64,000 nt of DNA, taken from contig CANLAD010000001.1 of NCBI GenBank assembly GCA_947488755.1, positions 2,613,501 to 2,677,500 on the forward strand, given 5' to 3'. Both the position numbers and the translations under genes were made by a program. The DNA comes from an uncultured Erythrobacter sp. Its GTDB lineage: Bacteria; Pseudomonadota; Alphaproteobacteria; Sphingomonadales; Sphingomonadaceae. Of the stretch, positions 16,515 to 25,568 are shown piece by piece. Numbering within the stretch: position 1 is the stretch's first letter; the number at the start of each line of letters is the position of its first letter. The notes below the pieces were generated by a model. That model searched no databases. It saw only the letters and a program-made list of their open reading frames with translations, and was not told the origin of the DNA.

Positions 16515-17456
16515 TTAACGTGTTTCGGCCTGAACGGGAACTGAAGTCTCGCGCTGATACGTGACGGCATGCGCGAAACTGGTGACGAGGTCGAACACAG
16601 CCCGGCGCGAACGCCAGGGCGCGGCAAGGGAAACGAGCGGGTCGGAATGGTCCATGCCGGGCAACAGGGTCGGGATTGCGTTCGCGCCCGCACGCTCCAT
16701 CGCATCGCCTAATGCGCGCAAATTGCGCGGCTTGACCGTTGTGTCCTCATCGCCATGGATCAGCAGCATTTGCGGCGCGTCGTCCCTGACATGGGCGATC
16801 GGCTGGGTCGATTCGAGATCGTCGACGTGGCCGAAAGCGGCAATGGTCGATTCGCTGTCGAGCGGCAGAAAATCGTATGGCCCGGAAAGACCGATTACGC
16901 CGCGAATGCTCTGGGTCGGCACTCCGGCCTCGCGCAGCCAGCGCGTGTCGAGCGCAGTGGACACTGCGTTATAGGCACCCGCCGAATGGCCCGCCAGCAC
17001 GATCCGATCGGGATCGCCCCCGTGGGCGGCGATATTGTCGCGGGTCCAGCGGATCGCGGCGGCGGTGTCTTCAAGCATTGCAGGATAGCGCCCGGCTTCA
17101 CCAAGACGGTAACCGGCGAGCACCACAACGAACCCTTCCGGCACAATCGCGCGTCCAACAAATCCGTAGTCATCCGGATCGCCGTCGCGCCAGCTCCCAC
17201 CGTGAACGAACACCAGCACCGGAAGAGCCTCGCGCGAACCAGGCGGATCCTCGGTAGCCCAGACAAGAACCTTCTGCCGCGCGTGCGGCCCAGTCGAGGC
17301 GCGCACGGCAAGGGTCGCCCCGCGTGCCCCGCCAAATAGCCGATCGACCGTGTCGAGAACCGCCGGGCCATTTCGCGCAATCGCAACTTGCAAGGCAAGG
17401 ACGGCCAGCAGACCGAACAGGAACAGTCCGCCAAGGGCGTAGAGTGCGATCCGCAT
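16515..17456 (-). CDS. Alpha/beta hydrolase (BD-FAE/HSL-like esterase)
   Basis: 313-residue serine hydrolase with an N-terminal membrane helix (YALGGLFLFGLLAVLALQVA) that anchors or exports it. The oxyanion-hole motif HGGSW is at 85-89, the nucleophile Ser158 in LAGHSAGAY, and acid and histidine candidates lie in IHGDEDTTV and PGMDHSDP. It is therefore a probable carboxylesterase or peptidase of the esterase/lipase family; substrate unknown. It starts 23 bases after the APP1 gene and ends 12 bases before the BepA-like gene, consistent with one operon. Confidence 0.88.
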   Translation of the reverse strand: MRIALYALGGLFLFGLLAVLALQVAIARNGPAVLDTVDRLFGGARGATLAVRASTGPHARQKVLVWATEDPPGSREALPVLVFVHGGSWRDGDPDDYGFVGRAIVPEGFVVVLAGYRLGEAGRYPAMLEDTAAAIRWTRDNIAAHGGDPDRIVLAGHSAGAYNAVSTALDTRWLREAGVPTQSIRGVIGLSGPYDFLPLDSESTIAAFGHVDDLESTQPIAHVRDDAPQMLLIHGDEDTTVKPRNLRALGDAMERAGANAIPTLLPGMDHSDPLVSLAAPWRSRRAVFDLVTSFAHAVTYQRETSVPVQAETR

Positions 17457-17479
17457 GGGTTGGGCCTGTCTTGCGCGCG

Positions 17480-18673
17480 TCAGGCAACGGCGCCGCGCGC
17501 GCCGCTCGAAATGACGGCGGGGTCCGGTGCGTCACCCTCGCTTGCGGTGCGGACCAGCCGCTCGACATCGCCTTCAAAATCGAGGCCGTTCGATTCGAGA
17601 AAAACCTGCGCTGCAGCATAGTCTGCGCCGGTCCAGAATGGCACATTCGCTGCCTCGATAGCCTCACGCGCCGCAATCTCCTCGGCACTTAGGGGCTCGT
17701 CCGAAACCGAACGGATGAACACCGCTGCGATCCGCTCGGGTTGCTCGCTGGCAATCTTGCCGAACGCGACGAGATCCTTCTGACTGTCATCGCCGATCAA
17801 CGCGAAGCGAAGGTCCGGGAAAGTATCGAGAATGCCGAGGATCGCGTCGCGTTTGTGCGATCCATGCCCTTTCGTGCCCAAAGTCTTTCGGTTGAAGCCC
17901 CAGTCTCGCAGCATCACCGGCCCCAATGGCAGGCCGCGATGGCGCTTGAATGTGACGAGGTAGGAAAACAGGTTCCAGGGGGAGGAAGAGACATAGAAGA
18001 CCGGCCGCACCCGGGCGCGCGGTGTGTTCTCGCCAGATGCCTGCGTTGGTGACGCGTGCGGTTCGGCCTTCGCCGCCGGGTCGCCGCCGATGGCCGCGTA
18101 AAAATCGCTCGCGCCCGGCACCGCGACGCGCTCGCTCGGCATTTCGGCCATGACCCGCTTCCAATTGCGGGCAATCGCGCGCACATTGCCGGTAATCCCG
18201 GTCTCGAGGATCGTATCGTCGATATCGGAGATCACTCCGATGCGGGTCTGCTCCCCCGGGGTCAGGATGTGCGCCTCCACCTCGCGCACGGCCTGCGCTT
18301 GATCGTAATTCGGTTCGTCAGGACAGGTCCAGCGCACCACCGCGCGTTCCCACCGCGTTCGCTCGGCCCGCGCGCATCCCTGCTCAATATCGACTTCAAA
18401 CCGAATGAAACCTTCCGGCCCGCTTGTGGCTTGATGGCGAGCGACAGTGCCATCGGCGCAGGTATATTCCAGCTCAGCCACGATGCCGGGGACTTCGTGG
18501 CTGGCATACTGACCCAGCATCGTTGCAAAGCCGCGCCAGAAGCTGCCCTGTTCGAATACCGGCTCCGGTGCGCGAATCGCGCGTGCGCTGAGATAAAGGC
18601 GAGAGGAATTGCGAAAGCCGAAGAAAGGCTGGACGCGAACCGGACCGCGTTTGGAAAAAAGGCGAAGGACCAT
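17480..18673 (-). CDS. APP1-type phosphatidate phosphatase domain protein
   Basis: 397-residue protein of the App1 family (PF09949 catalytic domain), related to yeast actin-patch phosphatidate phosphatase. The HAD-type nucleophile motif DxDxT appears as SDIDDTI at about 149-155, followed by YVSSSPWNLFSYL, GPVMLRDWG, the basic KGHGSHKRDAI and acidic LIGDDSQKD motifs. The N-terminal 140 residues are a beta-rich domain seen in bacterial members. ATG 18673 is used; a TTG four codons earlier is possible. The reaction in yeast is phosphatidate to diacylglycerol; the bacterial substrate is not established. It probably heads the operon with the hydrolase and proteases. Confidence 0.85.
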   Translation of the reverse strand: MVLRLFSKRGPVRVQPFFGFRNSSRLYLSARAIRAPEPVFEQGSFWRGFATMLGQYASHEVPGIVAELEYTCADGTVARHQATSGPEGFIRFEVDIEQGCARAERTRWERAVVRWTCPDEPNYDQAQAVREVEAHILTPGEQTRIGVISDIDDTILETGITGNVRAIARNWKRVMAEMPSERVAVPGASDFYAAIGGDPAAKAEPHASPTQASGENTPRARVRPVFYVSSSPWNLFSYLVTFKRHRGLPLGPVMLRDWGFNRKTLGTKGHGSHKRDAILGILDTFPDLRFALIGDDSQKDLVAFGKIASEQPERIAAVFIRSVSDEPLSAEEIAAREAIEAANVPFWTGADYAAAQVFLESNGLDFEGDVERLVRTASEGDAPDPAVISSGARGAVA

Positions 18674-18760
18674 CGGGCGCTTCAAATAGTGTCCGATGCC
18701 ACTCAGGCCAAGAGGCTTGCCCGGTTTTGCGCGACCGGCCCGGCGCGCAAATCACGTCGA

Positions 18761-20506
18761 TCAGCCGACCAGTTTTTTCGCGGCCCTTTCGACGAGCTTT
18801 ACGTCGTCGCTGACTTCTCCGATCACCGCGATGTGCCCTTCGCCATCGCGCCGCAGCACGGCAAGCGAGAATTCAGGGCCATCGGCAGGCAGGGCATCGA
18901 GCATCAGCGCTTCAAGCTCGCGCAGCTTCTCGGCAAGGGCCGCGCGGACTTCATTCGGATACTCGACCGCTTCGCCGTTTTCCTCACGTCGCTGGCGGCG
19001 CTCGGTATTGACGACGCCTTTCAGCCCACCTTCGGCCTCGCCAAGGTAGCGCGCCAGTGTCCCGCGCTCTATGCCGACGCGGTGAGCGTGGCTTAGCACG
19101 GCAGCGTATTCGGTCAGCCGGGTCTTGTCGTATTCGGCACCGAAGACCAGCTTGACCACCGGCGTCATCGGCGCACGGTCCTGCACGGACAGCCCGGCCT
19201 CCTCGATCAGCGCGTCGTATTCCTCAGGCTCTTCGCTGGCGGCAAGTGAGAAGTCGTAAGCACGGCCAACTGCGGCATAGAGCGCCTGGCGGCTGCGATC
19301 TTCGGACGCCTGCGCGGTATGCGCAAGTTGCTGTGCCGAAGCGAGATGGCGGCGCAAATCCGCATCTTGCGGCAGCGGTTCGGGCGGCTCAGGCGGCTGG
19401 GGCGGGGCGGGCGGCGCGATCTCGCGTGCGGGTTCCGCGATCTCCTCGTTCAAGGTCGCATCGGCAGGCGTTATCTCATCGGGGCCGTAGTCTTCAGGAC
19501 GATAGTCTTCGGGATCGAAGCGCTCGGCATCGAGGTCAATCGTTTTCTTCGTCGGCGCTTCGATATAGTCGGCGAGGGATGCGAACGAATAGGCGGCATC
19601 CTCCGCTGTCCCGGTCAGTTCCGCGCCGTCCTCATCGTATTCGTCCTCGTCGGGATCATCGAGCGTATATTGGTCGAAATCCGGAAGCGGGTGCGCATCA
19701 TCGGACGCCAGGTGCGAAGCGCCAGCGGATCGGCCTTGTTCCGTCTCGTAATCGTCGTCGCTCTCATGCGCGGGCGAATCGGCCCATTCGGTGACCGGGT
19801 CGGCATTGCGCCTGGTCGCTTCGACCGGCTCCGCGTCGCCGTCTTTGGCATGCTCGCCGTCATCGTTGTCGCCGAGCGCCTGGTCGATTTCGAGCAGCAG
19901 TTCATCAGCGGATGCGGCATCGGCCACTTCCTTCCAGTTGATCACGCCGTAGACGAAGTCGATGGTTTCGCCATCGCTCGAATAGGGCAGCAGGATCCCG
20001 CGATAGAGCACCGCCGAACCGCTATAATTGACGAATTCGGCCTCAAATCCGATCGGCGCCTGGTTCGCGATGATCTGCATGTAGTGATCGGTAATCCGGC
20101 TCAGCAGAGAGCGCGGTGGCACGTCCGAAAGCCGCTCGATCGTGCCGATCTGGTCGGCGGCGCGTCCGGTGCATTCCTCGGCGAGCCGATTGCCGAGATA
20201 CTGCACCACCGGATCATCGATCCCGGCTGAAAAGTCCAGCAGCACCGAATTGGGCGCAAAATCGGGGAGTTCGGTGGGTTCGAGCGCCTCGATCGAGGGG
20301 AAGCTCTGTTCGTCAAGCAGACTTGCCCAGTGATTGTAGGCGCGCACCTGCATGCGCCGTTCGTCCTGCCCGATCGCTTCGGGCGGAAGTTCGCGGACCG
20401 CACCGTCCGTCTCGTGATCCGTGCCGTGATCAGCATCGTGCCCGGCGAAATCCCGGACGCTCTCGTCCGCAGGATCGCTGTCGAATGGTCCCCGAAGAGT
20501 GTCCAT
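18761..20506 (-). CDS. PAS_5-like domain protein with long acidic linker
   Basis: 581-residue cytosolic protein. Residues about 50-195 resemble the alphaproteobacterial PAS_5 fold (YNHWASLLDEQSFPSIEALE, then LPDFAPNSVLLDFSAGI, VQYLGNRLAEEC and GSAVLYRGILLPYSSDG). Residues about 200-380 are highly acidic and low-complexity with an EDYRPEDYGPDE repeat and a proline run PAPPQPPEPPEPLPQ. The C-terminus (from about 385) is helical. No catalytic output domain is seen. Such proteins are conserved in Erythrobacteraceae as PAS-domain hypotheticals; function unknown. It lies 87 bases upstream of the APP1 gene. Confidence 0.7.
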   Translation of the reverse strand: MDTLRGPFDSDPADESVRDFAGHDADHGTDHETDGAVRELPPEAIGQDERRMQVRAYNHWASLLDEQSFPSIEALEPTELPDFAPNSVLLDFSAGIDDPVVQYLGNRLAEECTGRAADQIGTIERLSDVPPRSLLSRITDHYMQIIANQAPIGFEAEFVNYSGSAVLYRGILLPYSSDGETIDFVYGVINWKEVADAASADELLLEIDQALGDNDDGEHAKDGDAEPVEATRRNADPVTEWADSPAHESDDDYETEQGRSAGASHLASDDAHPLPDFDQYTLDDPDEDEYDEDGAELTGTAEDAAYSFASLADYIEAPTKKTIDLDAERFDPEDYRPEDYGPDEITPADATLNEEIAEPAREIAPPAPPQPPEPPEPLPQDADLRRHLASAQQLAHTAQASEDRSRQALYAAVGRAYDFSLAASEEPEEYDALIEEAGLSVQDRAPMTPVVKLVFGAEYDKTRLTEYAAVLSHAHRVGIERGTLARYLGEAEGGLKGVVNTERRQRREENGEAVEYPNEVRAALAEKLRELEALMLDALPADGPEFSLAVLRRDGEGHIAVIGEVSDDVKLVERAAKKLVG

Positions 20507-20652
20507 GGCCTGAGAAAATCGCCCCTTGCTTAAACGCGTGATCAGACCGGTTCTGGCGCAGCGTGGTAAACATAGCGTTAAGCCATGCCTGGATTGTCAC
20601 GCGGATCGGTAGACGGAGCGGTAGGCTGGGGGCGCTATCCAGCGTGCGCGAC

Positions 20653-21108
20653 CTAGAGGAAGTAGCGCATCCGGATTGTCAGGTTTTGCGGAGCGGTGCC
20701 GTGCTCGAACACCGAATCGTCCCATTTGGGCGGGCCCATGCGGACCTTGGCATCGCGCGAAAAGCCGTAACCTTCCTTTGGCATCATTCCGAGTGCGCGG
20801 TCGGCTTTGCCGTTTTCGTTCTCGTCATGCAGCAGCGCGATGGCGTATTTGCCCGGCTCCACACCATCGAAGCGGATGGTGACATTCTCGCCAGCTTGCA
20901 CGACGGTGCGATGCGATTGCGGGTCGCGAATGCAGCGGGGGAAAATCTTCTCAACCTGCGTCATGCAGGCGCGCACCACGCCTTCCTGAGATCGCAGATC
21001 GGTGACAGTGATGGTGACGGTGTTGGCGATGGCGGGCGCGGCCAGACCGGACGACAGTCCAACGGCGATCAGAGCTTTTGACACCGCGCGCATTGTTACG
21101 CTGCTCAT
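20653..21108 (-). CDS. DUF2141 secreted protein (copy 1)
   Basis: 151-residue exported protein with a signal peptide (ALIAVGLSSGLAAPAIA) and a single DUF2141 beta-sandwich domain: TVTITVTDLRSQEG, GKYAIALLHDENENGKADRALGMMPKEGYGFS and a C-terminal LTIRMRYFL. The DxNxNGKxD stretch resembles a calcium-binding loop. The start ATG 21108 overlaps the stop of the sterol-desaturase gene as ATGA, which favours it over ATG 21093. Function of DUF2141 is unknown. A second, divergent copy lies at 26480-27004. Confidence 0.85.
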   Translation of the reverse strand: MSSVTMRAVSKALIAVGLSSGLAAPAIANTVTITVTDLRSQEGVVRACMTQVEKIFPRCIRDPQSHRTVVQAGENVTIRFDGVEPGKYAIALLHDENENGKADRALGMMPKEGYGFSRDAKVRMGPPKWDDSVFEHGTAPQNLTIRMRYFL

Positions 21109-21866
21109 CTTGCCTGTTGCGGCTCGGCACCGATCCGCGACGACAACCCGCGATCGGTGCCGCACACGCGATCCCAGAACCGGAAATAGAGCCCGAAATT
21201 GCATCGATACGCCTCATGATGTCGCTCGTGATGGCTGGCGGTTATCAGTAGTTTTCCCAACGGCGAATGAACGACGCGAGCCGGCACGATCTCCCACCCC
21301 AGATGATTGACCACGCCCATCACCGTCGCGACCGTAAGTACCACGCCGAGCATCGCGATGTGGATCGGCACGATGAACAGCAGCACCGGGATGAGAGCGG
21401 CCCCGGTCAGCGCCTCGATCGGATGGAAGCTCATCGCAGTCCAGGCGGTGGGAGAGCGGCCCTGATGATGCACCGCATGGGCAAGCCGGAATATGCGTGG
21501 GTGATGCATCGCGCGATGGCTCCAGTAAAACCAGGTGTCCTGCAGGAACAGGTAAATCAGCACCGAAAGTGGCAGATACCACAGCGAGTGCGCGCTCCAG
21601 TCGGTATAAAGCTGCGTCCAGCCATGGCGATGAAACAGCCACAGGGCTCCGCCTGCCGGAAGGCCATAGATCATTGCCGAAACGAGCGACCAGCCGATCT
21701 CCCGCCCGATTTGCCGTTCGCGACCTGTGTAAAGGCCAGGGCGCATCCGCCCGGTGGCAAAGGCGAACAGCCCGCTGATCACGAGATAGCGCAAGGCAAC
21801 CATCGCGGTAGTGAAAGCGCCCGCCATTAGCAGCGCAAGCGGAACAGGCGTGTCGGCGGGAATCAT
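21105..21866 (-). CDS. Sterol desaturase / fatty acid hydroxylase family protein
   Basis: 253-residue membrane di-iron oxygenase. The histidine clusters of the fatty acid hydroxylase superfamily are visible: SHRAMHHP, HAVHHQG and ASHHERHHEAY, each facing the cytosol between transmembrane segments (LLMAGAFTTAMVALRYLVISGLFAF, LWYLPLSVLIYLFLQDTWFYW, ALIPVLLFIVPIHIAML). ATG 21866 is chosen with an AGGTG nine bases upstream; an alternative GTG is at 21887. The reaction would be hydroxylation or desaturation of a lipid, or carotenoid ring hydroxylation in related enzymes; the substrate is not clear. It is coupled by ATGA to the DUF2141 gene. Confidence 0.88.
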   Translation of the reverse strand: MIPADTPVPLALLMAGAFTTAMVALRYLVISGLFAFATGRMRPGLYTGRERQIGREIGWSLVSAMIYGLPAGGALWLFHRHGWTQLYTDWSAHSLWYLPLSVLIYLFLQDTWFYWSHRAMHHPRIFRLAHAVHHQGRSPTAWTAMSFHPIEALTGAALIPVLLFIVPIHIAMLGVVLTVATVMGVVNHLGWEIVPARVVHSPLGKLLITASHHERHHEAYRCNFGLYFRFWDRVCGTDRGLSSRIGAEPQQAR

Positions 21867-21968
21867 CGGCTCGCACCTATGACGCACAAACCTTTACGAT
21901 TCCAGATCATCCCGCCCCCGTCTGCTCATACCGAACCTGTCGGGGCGCGGAATTCGTTCGCCCACCCG

Positions 21969-22484
21969 CTATGCTTGCGAGCCGAGCTGTGCGCAAGTGG
22001 GGTCGAGGCTGGTCGTGTGACGCCGCATCGCAATCCGCGCGAGGCGCTCCACCAGCCCCTTGCGCCGGGCCGCAGCCAGCGGTTCGAGCGGGGCATGGCG
22101 CACAATCTCGCCATCATAGCCATCGGCGACGATCACGCCGCAGCGTTCGGGCTGGTATCCTTCGGTTTCGAGCGGCGCGCGATCGAGCGCCGGCGGCACG
22201 CCCCAGAAAAACCGGTCGCAACAATCGAGATAATCCGGCCATTTTGCATCACCGAGCAGATCCGCACGGGCGACCTTGATCTCGACGATCACGACCAACC
22301 CTTTGGCATCCACGCCCATCAGGTCGGCCCGGCGTCCATTCTTGAGCGGCACTTCGCCAAGGCACCAGATGCCATTGCGCGCAAACAGCCGGGTGATCCC
22401 GCGCGCAACGTCGGTGGCGACACACGCCTGTGTGTCAGCATGGATAGTGGGCGAATCGGGCGGCGCGGCGAGCGTATCGGTCAT
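21969..22484 (-). CDS. mmcB: MmcB-family DNA repair protein
   Basis: 171-residue protein of the MmcB/DUF447-like group, in Caulobacter a LexA-regulated factor for mitomycin C resistance. A PD-(D/E)xK-like nuclease core is visible: RADLMG (Asp54), VVIVEIKVARADLL (Glu68, Lys70), and a KWPDYLDCCDRFFWGVP segment. ATG 22484 gives the short polar N-terminus. I could not identify a clear LexA box (GTTC-N7-GTTC) in the 63 bases before it. It is separated from the next minus-strand gene by 63 bases. Confidence 0.85.
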   Translation of the reverse strand: MTDTLAAPPDSPTIHADTQACVATDVARGITRLFARNGIWCLGEVPLKNGRRADLMGVDAKGLVVIVEIKVARADLLGDAKWPDYLDCCDRFFWGVPPALDRAPLETEGYQPERCGVIVADGYDGEIVRHAPLEPLAAARRKGLVERLARIAMRRHTTSLDPTCAQLGSQA

Positions 22485-22547
22485 CGCACCAAATTGGAAC
22501 AGAGCGCGAACGCAGTCAACCCTGCTGCGCCCAAGACATTGGGGCGT

Positions 22548-22940
22548 TCAGTCTTCGCCAGACGCCTCATCGGGCGCACCGATGAGCGCCAGAATACTTT
22601 CGCGAGAGCGCAGGAATTCGCGCCAGAGCGCCTGTGCGGGAGCGCTCCCATCGCGGCCGCGCGCCTCAATCGCGCGCAAGGCAGCCAGCCCGGGCTGCAG
22701 GACCGCGTCCAGGTCCTCGAGCGCTTGAAGAGCGAGCTTCTGCTGCCAGTCGGACACATTGGCGAAAATCGCGTGTTCTTCAGCGGCCTCGTCGAAAACG
22801 AGATCACGAGCCAGGCCCGCCTGCCGCGCGACCTCTTGTGCGCTTTCATGCAGCGCCTGCCACCGTTCGCCGAGATCGGCGGACATATCCACTGCAGGTT
22901 CGCGCGCGGCTTGCGTGGTTTCGTGGGAGATCGCTGACAT
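22548..22940 (-). CDS. Hypothetical helical protein (130 aa)
   Basis: 130-residue, mostly alpha-helical, acidic protein starting at ATG 22940 (MSAISHETTQAAREPAV). It contains long helices (WQALHESAQEVARQAGLARD, WQQKLALQALEDLDAVLQ) and a SRESILALIGAPDE end. No signal or membrane segment is present. I do not recognise a family. It lies between mmcB and the tRNA-Arg gene, both neighbours being independent, so context gives no clue to function. Confidence 0.65.
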   Translation of the reverse strand: MSAISHETTQAAREPAVDMSADLGERWQALHESAQEVARQAGLARDLVFDEAAEEHAIFANVSDWQQKLALQALEDLDAVLQPGLAALRAIEARGRDGSAPAQALWREFLRSRESILALIGAPDEASGED

Positions 22941-23086
22941 GCAATTGCCCCATATCGCGCGCGGCGTTGCCGAAGGGTTAAAGTCGGCCCGTGGCAACAA
23001 GAGCGCGCAAAATGCGTCAAATCACGGCTCGGATCACAAGAGGACTTGCCAAGCGCCCGCCCGAACGCGAAATAGGCGGCCACCAA

Positions 23087-23163
<77 letters not shown>

Positions 23164-23168
23164 GTTTC

Positions 23169-24383
23169 CTACTCGAATCCGCGCTCGAAAAACCGGAGCG
23201 CGCAACCTGTGAGCATCGCGGCGCCGTGGGGCAGGGCCGCTTCATCGACTGTCATGCGAGGGCTGTGGATCGCGCAGCACTGGCTCCAATCCTCGCCCTG
23301 CGGCGCAACGCCGAGGAAGAACATCGCGCCGGGCGTTTTCTCCAGCACATAGGCGAAGTCCTCCGCGCCCATGATCGGATCGGGCAGGTCGCGCCAACCC
23401 TCCTCGCCACCGAGCTCATGCGCGACTTCGCGACCCAGTGCGACGGCACGCGGATCGCATAGAGTCACGGGAAAGCCGGGCTCGATTTCGCAAGCCGCTT
23501 CCACGCCGTGCGCCGCAGCGGTCTGACGCGCAGTTTCAGCGACAAGCTCGTGAACCCGCTCGCGCGCCGCGCCGCTCAATGTCCGCATCGTCCCCGAGAG
23601 TGTCACTGCATCGGGTATCACGTTGTGGGTCGTGCCGCCGTGGATCTGTGTGACGGTGACCACCACAGCTTCGGTGGCACGGAAGCGGCGGGTCACCATC
23701 GACTGGATCGTGCCAACGATTGCGGCGGCGGCGGGGACGGGATCGGCGCAATCGTGCGGCATCGAGGCATGGCCGCCTTGCCCGCGAACGGTGATGGTGA
23801 ACTGGTCAGCGGCTGCCATCAGCGGACCGGCACACCCCGCCAGCACGCCGAACTTCGCGTTGGGCATGATATGCAGCGCGAAGGCGACATCCGGCAGCGG
23901 ATCGATCAGCCCGTCATCGAGCATGAAGCGCGCGCCGTGATGGCCTTCCTCGCCGGGCTGGAACATCAGCTGGACCGTTCCCGCGATGCTCTCGCGCCGG
24001 TCTGCCAGCATCCGCGCCGCGCCCACCAGCATGGCGGTGTGCGTGTCGTGTCCGCAGGCATGCATGCGCCCGGGAATGGTCGAGGCGAAATCGAGCCCGG
24101 TCTTCTCCTCCATCGGCAGCGCGTCCATGTCCCCGCGCAGCAGCACGTTGGTGCTGTCTTCACCGGCCCGACCGCCACGCAGCACCGCGACCGCGCCGGT
24201 GGTAGAGGGGCCGGTGCGCCATTCGAGCGGCAGGTCCGCCAGCGCCTCGCGCACTTTGGCCATCGTCATCGGGCAGTCGAGGCCAAGCTCTGGCTCGGCA
24301 TGGATCGCCCGGCGCAAGGCGACGATATCGGGCTGGAGCGCGCGGGCGCTTTCGAGGAGGGTTTCGGTCAGCATGCGAAGCAT
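23169..24383 (-). CDS. M20 family amidohydrolase (hippurate hydrolase-like)
   Basis: 404-residue metal-dependent amidohydrolase of the M20D group, which hydrolyses N-acyl or N-aroyl amino acids. Metal ligands appear in HACGHDTHTAML, FQPGEEGHHGARFML, HIMPN and IMGAEDFAYVL; the dimerisation domain starts at FTITVRGQGGHASMP. It has no signal peptide, so it is cytosolic. ATG 24383 or ATG 24374 can both start it; neither has a clear ribosome site. It ends six bases from the tRNA-Arg 3' end on the opposite strand. Confidence 0.92.
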   Translation of the reverse strand: MLRMLTETLLESARALQPDIVALRRAIHAEPELGLDCPMTMAKVREALADLPLEWRTGPSTTGAVAVLRGGRAGEDSTNVLLRGDMDALPMEEKTGLDFASTIPGRMHACGHDTHTAMLVGAARMLADRRESIAGTVQLMFQPGEEGHHGARFMLDDGLIDPLPDVAFALHIMPNAKFGVLAGCAGPLMAAADQFTITVRGQGGHASMPHDCADPVPAAAAIVGTIQSMVTRRFRATEAVVVTVTQIHGGTTHNVIPDAVTLSGTMRTLSGAARERVHELVAETARQTAAAHGVEAACEIEPGFPVTLCDPRAVALGREVAHELGGEEGWRDLPDPIMGAEDFAYVLEKTPGAMFFLGVAPQGEDWSQCCAIHSPRMTVDEAALPHGAAMLTGCALRFFERGFE

Positions 24384-24503
24384 TTTACACGGTATGCAGC
24401 CACTTGGCAGCCGATGATTTGAACAGCGAATGCGAGCGATGCAGGTGAAGCGTTGCGGCCCTGCGATGCGTTAACCTTGGAAAAGGCGAGCAAACGCGCC
24501 TAC

Positions 24504-25550
24504 ATGGCCGCGATGGCCATGCCGATTTACGAATTTGCGCAGCTGCCGGTGTCACCGGGTGGAGCTGCAAGCACTCGCAGAGAACGTCGTGCGCGTCAGC
24601 CCGGCGAAGCGCCGCGCGTGGGCGTCATCTACAACCCGCGCAGCCATGGCAATCAGGGGGCGGACTTCGATTGCGGGATCAGCCCACATGTGCATATCGC
24701 GCAGCCCGGCGACCGCGCGCAACTGCCGCTCGCGCTCGAGGAATTCGCTGCCGCCGATATCGACCTGCTCGTCATCAATGGCGGCGATGGCACGGTGCGC
24801 GATGTGCTGACCTGCGGGGCGAGCATCTTCGGCGAAGACTGGCCTGCGATCGCGGTGCTACCCAAGGGCAAGACCAACGCGCTAACCGTCGATCTGGGCG
24901 TGCCGTCGGACTGGACCTTGCAGCACGCAATTGACGCCTATGCCGGCGGCGCGCGGATACACCGCCGTCCGATCGAAGTGACGCCGCTTGGCGAGCAAGG
25001 CGCGAGCCGGGTGCTCGGCTTCATCCTCGGTGCAGGAGCGTTTGCGACCGCCACTCAGGCCGGCCAGTCGGCGCATCGGCTGGGCGCGTTTAACGCGATG
25101 GCGGTCGGAGTCACGACCTTGTGGGCGGTTGCGCAATGGCTGTTTGCCTCGCGCGACAATCCCTGGCGGCGCGGCGCGCGCATGGCGATTGGCCTCGGCT
25201 CCAACGAAGCGCCACTTGCGCATAGCGGTCAGGGCGATCCGGACTGGCGGCAATTGCTGTTTGCGACGACGCTTGAAACCCTGCCGGCGGGCATCACCCC
25301 GTTCGGCCGATTGAAGCGTGGCCTGAGGGTGGCCGTGCTCGATCAGATGCGCCGCCGGTCGACGCTGGTTCTGCCTGCGGTCATGCGAGGGCGGACGTTC
25401 GCCAATCTGCGCGAGCGTGGCATTCATCAGGTCGCGACGCCGCACTTTACGCTCGATATCGCTGATCAGTTCATTCTGGACGGAGAAGCTTTTCCCAAGG
25501 GCAAGTACCGTATTGGTCAGGGTCCGACGCTTGAATTCGTGACTGTCTGA
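24504..25550 (+). CDS. Diacylglycerol/sphingosine kinase-family lipid kinase
   Basis: 348-residue protein with the DAGK catalytic fold. ATP-site motifs are visible: VIYNPRSHGN (about residues 35-45), the hallmark GGDGTVRDVL (near 95) and PKGKTNALTVDLG; the C-terminal FILDGEAFPKGKYRI corresponds to the conserved DGE segment. It probably phosphorylates diacylglycerol or a related lipid at the membrane. Alternative in-frame ATGs are at 24513 and 24519. A gene resembling Tam41 cytidylyltransferases follows 18 bases downstream, which makes a diacylglycerol to phosphatidate to CDP-diacylglycerol relay plausible. Substrate is inferred. Confidence 0.82.
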   Translation: MAAMAMPIYEFAQLPVSPGGAASTRRERRARQPGEAPRVGVIYNPRSHGNQGADFDCGISPHVHIAQPGDRAQLPLALEEFAAADIDLLVINGGDGTVRDVLTCGASIFGEDWPAIAVLPKGKTNALTVDLGVPSDWTLQHAIDAYAGGARIHRRPIEVTPLGEQGASRVLGFILGAGAFATATQAGQSAHRLGAFNAMAVGVTTLWAVAQWLFASRDNPWRRGARMAIGLGSNEAPLAHSGQGDPDWRQLLFATTLETLPAGITPFGRLKRGLRVAVLDQMRRRSTLVLPAVMRGRTFANLRERGIHQVATPHFTLDIADQFILDGEAFPKGKYRIGQGPTLEFVTV

Positions 25551-25568
25551 CGCGAAAGCGTCGGCACG

